Assembly: GCA_038250235.1 (NCBI GenBank)
Contig: JBBSCO010000052.1
Location: forward strand, 1-20,453
DNA from: JAAUTS01 sp038250235
Lineage (GTDB): Bacteria; Verrucomicrobiota; Verrucomicrobiia; Methylacidiphilales; JAAUTS01
Length of the DNA: 20,453 nucleotides
Direction: 5' to 3'
The translations under genes and the position numbers were made by a program. Numbering within the stretch: the stretch's first letter is position 1; every line of letters begins with the position of its first letter. The notes under the pieces are model-generated. The model saw nothing but the letters and a program-made list of their open reading frames with translations, was not told where the DNA came from and did no database searches. Shown piece by piece: positions 14,222 through 20,453 of the stretch.

Positions 14222-14683
14222 ATGGATCTTAAAGAAATCAAGACGGTCATCGACCTGATGACCAAAAACGACCTCACCGAATTTGAGTTGGAAAAGGATC
14301 AGTTCAAGATCCGCATCTGCAAGAGCGGTCAGGGAACCCCGAACTACACGCTTCATACTCCGGCACCTGTTCTGGCTCCCGCACCGTCCTATGCAGCACC
14401 CGCCCCCGGCCCTTTGGCGCCCGCAGCGTCGCCTACTGCCAACCTGCCTTCGATCAGTTCGCCCATGGTCGGGACTTTTTACATATCCCCCTCCCCGGAC
14501 TCCGCCTGCTACGTCTCTGTCGGCACGGAAGTGAACGAAGAAACCGTCGTCTGCATCATCGAAGCCATGAAAGTCATGAACGAAATCAAGGCCGAGATCA
14601 AAGGCGTCATCACCGAAATTGTGGCCGAAAACGGGAAGCCGGTCGAATTCGGCCAACCTCTGTTCCGTATCCGTCCCTCCTGA
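14222..14683 (+). CDS. accB: Biotin carboxyl carrier protein of acetyl-CoA carboxylase
   Basis: AccB carries biotin for the first committed step of fatty acid synthesis. The 153-residue protein has an N-terminal helical region (MDLKEIKTVIDLMTKNDLTE), a Pro/Ala-rich flexible linker (about 47-79), and a C-terminal biotinyl domain with SPMVGTFY (80-87) and EAMKVMNEI (114-122). Lys117 is the biotinylation site. The ATG at 14222 fits the family start; an in-frame TTG at 14168 would add 18 unlikely residues. No Shine-Dalgarno is evident. It precedes accC by 47 nt, the usual accBC operon. The 228-bp gap before it (13994-14221) is A/T-rich and holds the palindrome TTTCAGGTGAAA (14126-14137), a possible operator, but I could not find a clean promoter. 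Confidence 0.96.
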   Translation: MDLKEIKTVIDLMTKNDLTEFELEKDQFKIRICKSGQGTPNYTLHTPAPVLAPAPSYAAPAPGPLAPAASPTANLPSISSPMVGTFYISPSPDSACYVSVGTEVNEETVVCIIEAMKVMNEIKAEIKGVITEIVAENGKPVEFGQPLFRIRPS

Positions 14684-14730
14684 GTTCCCGTTAATCGTAA
14701 TCTTCCCAATTCCGAAGAGAAGCCGAGTTC

Positions 14731-16107
14731 ATGTTTGAAAAAGTCTTAATCGCTAACCGCGGAGAAATCGCCCTCCGCATCATCCGGGCCTGCAAAGAAC
14801 TGGGCGTGCGCTCCGTCGCCGTTTATTCCGAGGCCGATCAGGACTCCCTTCACGTCCAACTTGCCGACGAAGCCATCTGCATCGGCAAAGGCCCCAGCAG
14901 CGAAAGCTATCTCAAAATTGACCGCATCATCAGTGCGGCCGAAATCGCTGACGTTGACGCCATCCATCCCGGCTACGGTTTTCTTTCCGAAAAAGCCCAC
15001 TTTGCGGAAGTCTGCGAGAGCTGTCACATTAAATTCATTGGGCCATCCGCCGACGCCATCCGCCGCATGGGGGACAAAGCCGTGGCCCGTGACACCGCCC
15101 GCAAGGCCGGTGTGCCCGTGACACCAGGCAGCGACGGCCCTGTCGAAACGGAACAGGAAGCCGTCAAAGTTGCCAAAAAAATTGGCTATCCCGTCATGAT
15201 CAAAGCTGTCGCCGGCGGCGGCGGCAAAGGCATGCGCCCTGCGCACAACGACATCAGCCTTGTTCAAGGTTTCCACGCCGCACGGATGGAAGCGGAAAAA
15301 GCCTTTGGCAACGGCTCCGTGTACATGGAAAAACTGATCATCAACCCGCACCACATCGAGTTCCAGATCATGGCCGATACCAAGGGCAAGATCGTCCATG
15401 TGGGCGAACGCGATTGCTCCATCCAGCGCCGCAACCAGAAACTGCTGGAGGAATCCCCATCACCCTTTCTGACCGAATCTCTCCGTAAAAAAATGGGTGC
15501 CGCCGCCATCAAACTGGCCAAGGCCGTCAATTACGTAAATGCTGGAACCATCGAATTCCTCATGGATGACGAAGGTAACTTTTACTTCATGGAAATGAAC
15601 ACCCGCATCCAGGTGGAACATCCCGTAACAGAAGAAGTTTATGGCGTTGATCTGGTCAAAGAGCAGATCCGCATCGCCGCCGGTGAGCCGCTCCATAAAG
15701 ATTTCGACGACCTCAAACCGCTCCGCCATGCCATTGAATTCCGTGTCAATGCCGAGGATCCATTCAATAATTTCCTACCCAGCCCAGGCAAGATCGACCT
15801 CTATTATGCCCCTGGTGGTCACGGCATCCGCGTTGATTCCCATGTTTACGGCGGCTATAGCATTCCTCCCTACTATGATTCCATGATCGGCAAGATCATC
15901 GCCACTGGTCGCGACCGCAAATCCGCCTTGGACCGCCTGAGTCGCGCATTGGATGAAACCCTTGTCCGTGGCATCCGCACCACCATTCCGCTGGGTCAAC
16001 TGATCCTGAGGGATGTGGAATTCCGCCGGGGCAAATATTCCACAGCCTTTGTCCAGAACCTCATGGATCAACGCGCCCAGATCCTGCCCACTTACGAACA
16101 GAAATAA
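14731..16107 (+). CDS. accC: Acetyl-CoA carboxylase, biotin carboxylase subunit
   Basis: AccC carboxylates the biotin of AccB with ATP and bicarbonate. At 458 residues it matches the usual length (E. coli 449). Visible features are the N-terminal KVLIANRGEIALRIIRA, HPGYGFLSE (79-87), the ATP-grasp glycine loop AGGGGKGM (161-168), HVGERDCSIQRR, EMNTRIQVEHPVTE with the catalytic Arg and Glu, and the C-terminal biotin carboxylase domain from about residue 335 (FRVNAEDP). It lies directly after accB. The carboxyltransferase genes accA and accD are not in the window. A 182-bp gap with decayed repeats follows it. Confidence 0.97.
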   Translation: MFEKVLIANRGEIALRIIRACKELGVRSVAVYSEADQDSLHVQLADEAICIGKGPSSESYLKIDRIISAAEIADVDAIHPGYGFLSEKAHFAEVCESCHIKFIGPSADAIRRMGDKAVARDTARKAGVPVTPGSDGPVETEQEAVKVAKKIGYPVMIKAVAGGGGKGMRPAHNDISLVQGFHAARMEAEKAFGNGSVYMEKLIINPHHIEFQIMADTKGKIVHVGERDCSIQRRNQKLLEESPSPFLTESLRKKMGAAAIKLAKAVNYVNAGTIEFLMDDEGNFYFMEMNTRIQVEHPVTEEVYGVDLVKEQIRIAAGEPLHKDFDDLKPLRHAIEFRVNAEDPFNNFLPSPGKIDLYYAPGGHGIRVDSHVYGGYSIPPYYDSMIGKIIATGRDRKSALDRLSRALDETLVRGIRTTIPLGQLILRDVEFRRGKYSTAFVQNLMDQRAQILPTYEQK

Positions 16108-16112
16108 CGGCA

Positions 16113-16281
16113 GATTTAACGCAAAGTCTTTTAGCGCCCTGAAAGTGAAGCACCTTTCAAACTTTCTGTTGCTACAGCTTCTGTATTTATATCCCTTCCA
16201 CGATTAGGACGAAATCTCTCTTGGCGGCTCCTTGGCTTCTTTAGAACTTGCGCCTTACAATCTTTGCGCCTTTGCATTATA
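16113..16281. repeat. Decayed intergenic repeat (CTTTGCG / CTTGGCG family), two inverted parts
   Basis: The accC-thiE gap has GATTTAACGCAAAGTC at 16113-16128. On the opposite strand this reads GACTTTGCGTTAAATC. At 16219-16281 a plus-strand stretch has CTTGGCGGCTCCTTGGC, CTTGCGCC and CTTTGCGCCTTTGCATTATAG. The two parts are thus imperfect inverted copies ending in CTTTGCRTTAWA-like sequence. Short CTTTGCGYCTTTGCG strings of this sort are scattered between genes in many environmental bacteria. The call rests on reading alone. Confidence 0.5.
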
Positions 16282-16289
16282 GTTCACTC

Positions 16290-16943
16290 GTGTCTCCGTC
16301 CGAAATCATTGAAAAACTCCGAACCGCCAGGCTCTACGCCATTTTGGACACGGGCTACTCTGATCCACGGCACTGGCCAGACCTGGTGAAAAAGCTCATC
16401 ACCGGCGGAGTCGGCGTTATCCAGATCAGGGCCAAAAATGCCACTCCTGAAGAAATTCAGGCCTGGGCCCTGAACGTCCAATCAACCCTTCGCGGGGCCC
16501 GGATACCGCTCGTCATCAACGACCATCCGGAAATCGCCAAAAACATCAGCGCCGACATCTGCCACGTCGGTCAGGACGATATCTCTGTGGCAGAGGCAAG
16601 GGAACGCTCCGGAGGCAAAGTCATCGGAAAATCCACCCACAGCCTCGCCCAGGCCGAAGCTGCCCAAAACGAGGGCGCTGATTACATTGGTTTTGGACCC
16701 TTGTTTGCCACCCCCACCAAACCGACCTATCCAGCGATTGGATTGGAAGACATCGCGGAAATGAACAGGCGGATCCACATCCCCCATTTTTGCATCGGCG
16801 GCATCAAATCGGATAACATTGCCCAACTCAGGGTGGCGGGAGCCGAGAGGGTCGTCATTGTCTCAGGCCTGCTGCAGGCCTCCGACCCAGCAAACTATGC
16901 CAAAAGTGTTATTCAAGAACTCGACCCAAAGACAACGACGTGA
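16290..16943 (+). CDS. thiE: Thiamine phosphate synthase
   Basis: ThiE joins the hydroxymethylpyrimidine pyrophosphate and thiazole phosphate halves of vitamin B1. Read from the GTG at 16290 the product has 217 residues in a TIM barrel: LYAILD (15-20), GGVGVIQIRAKN (39-50), VINDHPEIA (75-83), CHVGQDDIS (91-99), GKSTHSLAQA (113-122), YIGFGPLFATPTK (132-144) and CIGGI (168-172). These cover pyrophosphate and thiazole-phosphate binding. In-frame TTG codons at 16248 and 16272 lie within repeat-like DNA, so GTG is preferred. I found no TPP riboswitch upstream. Its stop overlaps the next start by 4 nt (GTGA). RAKN replaces the commoner REK, a mild variation. The paralogue TenI is an alternative, though the STHS and GPLFATPTK motifs favour ThiE. 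Confidence 0.9.
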   Translation: MSPSEIIEKLRTARLYAILDTGYSDPRHWPDLVKKLITGGVGVIQIRAKNATPEEIQAWALNVQSTLRGARIPLVINDHPEIAKNISADICHVGQDDISVAEARERSGGKVIGKSTHSLAQAEAAQNEGADYIGFGPLFATPTKPTYPAIGLEDIAEMNRRIHIPHFCIGGIKSDNIAQLRVAGAERVVIVSGLLQASDPANYAKSVIQELDPKTTT

Positions 16944-17374
16944 ATCTACCAACCCTCTTCCGTTGGATTTTATCCCTTTCCCTGCTCTTTGCCCTCATAG
17001 GTTCCGTAATCGATCTGGGGTTCCCCGGCCTGCTGCCCGAAGAGCTTCAACACTATTTAAAAATGGAACATGAATCGGATCTGGTCTGGACTGATTTTCC
17101 AATAATAGCCCTCGCGCTATTGCTGCTACTCCTTGTTATTCTTGCTTATGTGGGCCTTTACCTTTGGAAAAACTGGGGACGCACGTTGTTTCTAATTTCC
17201 GGGATCCTGGGCTATGGCCTGGCACCCTTCATGGGGCCTTATGTTTACTCGGGGCCAGCCTACTTTTTCTTCGACTTGTCTACCGTTCTTTTTGGACTGA
17301 TTCTGGGCTTGGCCTGGTTTTCGCCAGTGGCTGAAAAATTTAAAAAGCCCACGCCTCCGCCTCTACCCGTCTGA
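16940..17374 (+). CDS. Hypothetical four-helix inner membrane protein
   Basis: I do not recognise this 144-residue protein. It has four strongly hydrophobic segments at about residues 8-28, 53-77, 82-103 and 107-128, so it should sit in the inner membrane. An acidic stretch (LPEELQHYLKMEHESD) separates helices 1 and 2, and the tail EKFKKPTPPPLPV is basic and proline-rich. No catalytic motif is seen. It starts with GTG at 16940, overlapping the thiE stop (GTGA), so its translation is likely coupled to thiE. Whether that reflects a role in thiamine, such as precursor transport, is unknown; four helices alone do not indicate a transporter. Confidence 0.75.
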   Translation: MNLPTLFRWILSLSLLFALIGSVIDLGFPGLLPEELQHYLKMEHESDLVWTDFPIIALALLLLLLVILAYVGLYLWKNWGRTLFLISGILGYGLAPFMGPYVYSGPAYFFFDLSTVLFGLILGLAWFSPVAEKFKKPTPPPLPV

Positions 17375-17483
17375 AAGATATTGCAGCAGACTGCGGAAGT
17401 TTATTTGTGGGGTGAATGGGGATCCTTCGCGAAGAGGCCGAACTTCGTTCGAGTCTTTGGTAGACTTCCCGCTATTGTGAGGA

Positions 17484-17502
17484 CTCCGCGAAGAACGCGG
17501 AG
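17484..17502 (-). other. Hairpin at the 3' end of tRNA-Ser
   Basis: CTCCGCG (17484-17490) and CGCGGAG (17496-17502) form a perfect 7-bp stem with a 5-nt loop. On the tRNA strand the stem takes in four bases of the 3' acceptor strand and the discriminator, so it would compete with tRNA folding before 3' trimming. No U-run follows, so it is not a standard terminator. Confidence 0.6.
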
Positions 17503-17584
17503 CGGAGAGGATTCGAACCTCCGGTAGGTTTTACCCTACAACGGTTTAGCAAACCGTCGCTTTAGACCACTCAGCCACCGCTCC
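17498..17584 (-). tRNA. tRNA-Ser (anticodon GCU)
   Basis: Read on the minus strand, the acceptor arm GGAGCGG pairs with CCGCTCC and G is the discriminator base. The D-arm contains GCTGAGTGGTC, the anticodon stem ACGGT/ACCGT encloses the loop TTGCTAA with anticodon GCT, a long variable arm (TAGGGTAAAACCTA) marks it as a class II tRNA, and the T-loop is TTCGAAT. It reads AGC and AGU. CCA is not encoded. It lies about 75 nt downstream of glgA on the same strand; whether it is co-transcribed is unclear. Confidence 0.97.
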
Positions 17585-17658
17585 TGATTGGATTTGAAAA
17601 TGTGCCAGCAACTCTCCAATGGGACAACAAGAAAATGTGTTTCCAGGAAATCCGGGAC

Positions 17659-19209
17659 TTAAGGGGCCTTGAGCCCTTCCAACATAAAATTGCGGGCAAG
17701 TGATTTTTTGATGGGCGGCAAGTCCTGTTCCACCTGCCTCAAACGGTTCCGGATCGCATGTCGATAGACCCCGACATAATCCGGAATGGATCGGTTCCAG
17801 GAGAAATCGCAGGACATGGCCTCTTGTTGCATCAGCCGGATGTGGGCAGGTCTGTTAAACCAGGTGTCAAGAGCCCAGCCCACCGAATCATGAAGTGCCG
17901 CCGCTTCCATCTGCTCAAAAAGGAACCCCGTGCCGGAACCGTCAATGGCATTGTAAGGCCGTATGGTGTCCTTCAGACCTCCGGTTTCACGGGCTATGGG
18001 CAGAGTTCCGTAACGCATGGAATAAAGCTGGGTCAACCCGCATGGCTCGTAGATCGAAGGTATCAGAAAAAAATCACTCCCGGCCACGATTGAATGGCTT
18101 AACTCGTTGGAAAAACCGATGGTGGCTGACACTTTGCCAGGGAATCGCCTTGCCAGCCAAAGAAAGTAATCCTGGATATGAACGTCCCCGCTGCCCAGGA
18201 CAGCCAGTTGAAAATCCATCTGCTCCAGTGCCTGGGTCAACATGCCCCGGAGCAGATCCATACCTTTTTGTTCCACCAAACGGCTGACCAGGCCGATGAC
18301 CGGGGCGTCCGACTCCGCCAGCCCAAGGCGTCGGCGGAGACCTTCCTTGCAAACGACTTTCCCTGACAGATCATTTGCGGAGTAGCTGGAGGGAATCAGC
18401 GAATCATGGCGGGGATCCCACTGCGAATAATCCGCTCCGTTCAAAATCCCGAAAAGATCCCCGCGCTTGCGGTTCAAAAAAGGAGACAATCCCCTGCCCC
18501 CTTCCGGAGTCAGGATTTCGTTTGCATGGGCCGGGGAAACTGTAGTGATGGCATCCGCATACCAGACCCCTGCCTTCAAAAGATTGGCCCGCCCGTGATC
18601 CTCAAAAATATCAGGCTGGAACTGCTCCTTCCCGAAACCCATGAAAGGAATCACTCCGGGTTCATACACTCCCTGGTAGCCGATATTATGAATGGTCAGG
18701 ACAGAAGCGGTCCGGGTAAGGGGCGATAGAAGCCGGTCCCAGGTTTTCAGATACGCTGCGGCAGGGGCCGTTGCCCAGTCGTGCACATGAAGCACATCAG
18801 GAATCCAATCCAAATCCTTGCAGATTTGCAGGCAGGCCTTGGAGAAAAGGGCGAAGCGATAGGCGTTATCCCCGTATTCCTGCATCCCTTCATCGTAGAT
18901 GCCTTGTCGTCCAAAGGCTGACTCATGATCCACCAGCCAAACAGGCACGGCATCGTCCAGTTCACAGGCGTAGATTCCCACCCAGGCCTCGACGCCTCCC
19001 AGGTGTACACAGGCAGGCGAAACAAAGTGTATCCCGTATTTTTCCCGGTCAATCGCACGGTAAAGCGGAAGCACAATCCGCGCATCATGGCCGGAAGTCC
19101 TCAGCTCTTTGGCCAGTCCTGCCACCACATCCCCGAGTCCTCCCGCCTTCGCCAAGGGCGCGCATTCGGATGCGGCGAAAAGTACTTTCAAGGATTCAAA
19201 ACGTTGCAT
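17659..19209 (-). CDS. glgA: Glycogen synthase (ADP-glucose type, GT5)
   Basis: GlgA extends alpha-1,4-glucan chains from ADP-glucose in the cytoplasm. The 516-residue protein has the N-terminal sugar-nucleotide motif KAGGLGDV (21-28), HVHDWATA, the TIHNIGYQGVYEP stretch, TTVSPAHANEI, NGADYSQWDP, GLVSRLVEQKG and the C-terminal E-x7-E region around SIYEPCGLTQLYSMRYG, followed by TGGLKDT. All expected catalytic regions are present, and the length is slightly above the usual 480. The ATG at 19209 follows AAGTATTCC; there is no clear Shine-Dalgarno. A perfect 11-bp inverted repeat lies between its start and a TATAAT-like -10 box. No other glycogen genes are nearby. Confidence 0.95.
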   Translation of the reverse strand: MQRFESLKVLFAASECAPLAKAGGLGDVVAGLAKELRTSGHDARIVLPLYRAIDREKYGIHFVSPACVHLGGVEAWVGIYACELDDAVPVWLVDHESAFGRQGIYDEGMQEYGDNAYRFALFSKACLQICKDLDWIPDVLHVHDWATAPAAAYLKTWDRLLSPLTRTASVLTIHNIGYQGVYEPGVIPFMGFGKEQFQPDIFEDHGRANLLKAGVWYADAITTVSPAHANEILTPEGGRGLSPFLNRKRGDLFGILNGADYSQWDPRHDSLIPSSYSANDLSGKVVCKEGLRRRLGLAESDAPVIGLVSRLVEQKGMDLLRGMLTQALEQMDFQLAVLGSGDVHIQDYFLWLARRFPGKVSATIGFSNELSHSIVAGSDFFLIPSIYEPCGLTQLYSMRYGTLPIARETGGLKDTIRPYNAIDGSGTGFLFEQMEAAALHDSVGWALDTWFNRPAHIRLMQQEAMSCDFSWNRSIPDYVGVYRHAIRNRLRQVEQDLPPIKKSLARNFMLEGLKAP

Positions 19210-19211
19210 GG

Positions 19212-19320
19212 AATACTTTTCTCTGATTGAACCGGTAAGAGCAAGAACGCAAAAAGCCCGTGAAAAAAAGTTCTCTTAAGTTTCCAAACTATCGATACTG
19301 ATCATTGAAAGAAAAGTATT
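19212..19320 (-). repeat. 11-bp perfect inverted repeat flanking the glgA leader
   Basis: AATACTTTTCT at 19212-19222 and its exact reverse complement AGAAAAGTATT at 19310-19320 are separated by 87 nt. One arm ends two bases before the glgA ATG; the other overlaps a minus-strand TATAAT (19323 to 19318). It may be an operator pair, or an RNA stem covering the glgA start if transcription begins further upstream. Confidence 0.55.
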
Positions 19321-19438
19321 ATACAAATCCTTTCTTGACAGATACTTATAAACAGGAATCGGGATTTTAGCCGCTTGACATTCCTGAAGAATTGGGTCAG
19401 ATTTATCATAGTTTACAACCTCTTTAAGAAAGACCCCT

Positions 19439-20453
19439 ATGCTTCAAACGAAAACCTTTCTCAGCATCCTCGGCGTAATTGTTCTCGTTTTCACTCTGAA
19501 TACACTTCAGGCGGCCACCCAGCTTCGTATTAATGCTGCCGGTGATCTTGAAATTCTGGATAGCAAAGGCCTCTTGGTCAAGTCACTCAGCAACGGCTCC
19601 ATCTCCCAGTCCGTCAAGTCTGACAATCAAGCTTTCAAGGTATCCTACGGTAAAGATCTCAAAGGCCGTTTTACCACGATTGTTTATCCCGATCCTGAAA
19701 AACCACAAACAATCTCCCTCAATGTCTTCAAGCAGGATGTAATCATCAGCTCAGATGCCGTCCTGACAGTGGTTGCTGAAAAGGATCTCAACACAGCCAG
19801 ACTGCAATCAGGGGTGCTTGGAAAGATCAGCGTGGCTGGCACGGATTTGGGCGCCGGTAATTCAGTCAATATTCAAAACGGGGCAGTGGTCGCCAACACC
19901 CCCCCCGCACCGCAGCCCGCTTCTAAAATAACCCAAACCGCACAAACTCAAAAATCCAAACCAGCAGCCGTAACCATCGCCGAAGCCCCTCAACAAGCAC
20001 CTGCAACAGCAGAAGATGCTGGGGATTACGCTCCCGAGAATTACAACGGAGCCCACACCCGCAAGATCGAGGGTGATGTCATGATCGCCCCCAAGGGCCA
20101 AACGGTTGTGGATGCCATCAAGAACTCTCCCACTACACCCCGCCTTGATCTCAGTCAACCCATTACACCCGGCAGCACCATTCAGACCGGCCCCGACGGA
20201 AAAGCTTATATCGCTCCATTCCCCGGTGCGATTCTCATGCTCGAACCCAATACAACGGTTGAGTTCGAAGAACTTGAATGGAAAAAATCCAACGGAAAAG
20301 TTGAACGTAAAATGACTGCTTTCGTCAAACAAGGCAGTGTGATTTCCGCCATCAAAGGTATCAAGCCTGAGGAGCTGGATTACAAAGTTAAAACCCCCCA
20401 TGGGGTTGCTGCTGCCCGCGGCACGGTTTATATCACACGCAACAATGGTTCAA
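19439..20453 (+). CDS. Secreted FecR-domain protein, C-terminus beyond the window
   Basis: The open frame from the ATG at 19439 runs to the right edge (338 codons, no stop). A signal peptide (hydrophobic residues 7-20, then LQAA) indicates export. Residues about 27-150 are a beta-rich region with no family I recognise. Residues about 152-200 are a Pro/Ala/Gln-rich linker. From about 206 there is a FecR-like domain: EGDVMIAPKG, GSTIQTGPDGKAYIAPFPGA (245-264), LEPNTTVEF (268-276), FVKQGSV (295-301) and TPHGVAAARGTVY (319-331), the most typical signature. Unlike classical FecR there is no sigma factor gene beside it and no transmembrane anti-sigma segment before the domain, so a structural or binding role in the envelope is more likely. 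It is divergent from glgA; two TTGACA boxes (19335-19340, 19375-19380) lie upstream without good -10 partners. Confidence 0.85.
   Translation, partial: MLQTKTFLSILGVIVLVFTLNTLQAATQLRINAAGDLEILDSKGLLVKSLSNGSISQSVKSDNQAFKVSYGKDLKGRFTTIVYPDPEKPQTISLNVFKQDVIISSDAVLTVVAEKDLNTARLQSGVLGKISVAGTDLGAGNSVNIQNGAVVANTPPAPQPASKITQTAQTQKSKPAAVTIAEAPQQAPATAEDAGDYAPENYNGAHTRKIEGDVMIAPKGQTVVDAIKNSPTTPRLDLSQPITPGSTIQTGPDGKAYIAPFPGAILMLEPNTTVEFEELEWKKSNGKVERKMTAFVKQGSVISAIKGIKPEELDYKVKTPHGVAAARGTVYITRNNGS

Noticed and set aside
14746..15399. 217-codon minus-strand frame opposite accC, rich in Asp, Phe, Gly and Val
   Set aside because: This composition is the usual mirror of a G/C-rich coding strand; accC is certain here.
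16108..16289. Possible TPP riboswitch before thiE
   Set aside because: No CUGAGA or ACCUGAU-type thi-box elements are present; the gap is accounted for by repeat-like sequence.
17425..17434. CTTCGCGAAG palindrome after the membrane protein gene as a terminator
   Set aside because: It is a perfect 10-bp palindrome with no room for a loop and no U-run, so it cannot be called a terminator.
19335..19405. Two TTGACA boxes 40 bp apart upstream of the FecR-domain gene as tandem promoters
   Set aside because: Neither has a convincing -10 at 16-18 nt; the nearest A/T-rich hexamers are at wrong spacing, so I mention them but do not call promoters.

Overview
This window is a stretch of ordinary bacterial chromosome, densely packed with housekeeping genes: 19 protein-coding genes plus a tRNA-Ser. 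I see no rRNA, CRISPR array, transposase, integrase or phage gene. The organism is Gram-negative, since it has LpxA for lipid A and signal-peptide proteins. Several things point loosely to the Verrucomicrobiota or a neighbouring PVC lineage: a secreted FecR-domain protein with no sigma/anti-sigma partner, few Shine-Dalgarno sequences, frequent GTG/TTG starts, and lipid A, non-mevalonate isoprenoid and glycogen genes mixed in unusual order. That placement is an inference, not a demonstration.

Layout. (1) 1-3183: assimilatory sulfate reduction, with cysD-cysN leftward (cysN runs off the left edge) and cysH rightward from a shared 127-bp divergent promoter region. (2) 3191-9192: a leftward run, in transcription order kamA-like lysine aminomutase, RlmI-like rRNA methyltransferase, a secreted thioredoxin-like protein without CxxC, a small TPR protein, radC, lpxA, and a secreted endonuclease/exonuclease/phosphatase protein. 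(3) 9228-10531: glutaredoxin and an enoyl-thioester reductase rightward, overlapping by 4 nt and ending in a bidirectional terminator. (4) 10630-11852: hpf and a short-chain dehydrogenase leftward. (5) 12032-13993: ispF-tmk-holB rightward. (6) 14222-17374: accB-accC, then thiE and a four-helix membrane protein. (7) 17498-19209: tRNA-Ser(GCU) and glgA leftward. (8) 19439 to the right edge: the start of the FecR-domain gene.

How the genes work together. CysDN makes APS. CysH has a single cysteine in the whole protein and is of the PAPS-reducing type, so an APS kinase is needed, either fused to CysN beyond the left edge or encoded elsewhere. AccB and AccC carry out the first half-reaction of fatty-acid synthesis. 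The enoyl reductase and LpxA also deal with acyl thioesters. IspF feeds isoprenoid synthesis, Tmk and delta-prime feed DNA replication, and Hpf protects idle ribosomes.

I do not find a convincing undescribed multi-gene system. The observations most worth following are: the KamA-like enzyme, which keeps the lysine- and PLP-binding residues but has lost the zinc site; an 11-bp perfect inverted repeat around the glgA promoter and start codon; a hairpin that competes with the 3' acceptor strand of tRNA-Ser; a decayed intergenic repeat before thiE; overlapping divergent cys promoters; and the FecR-domain protein.
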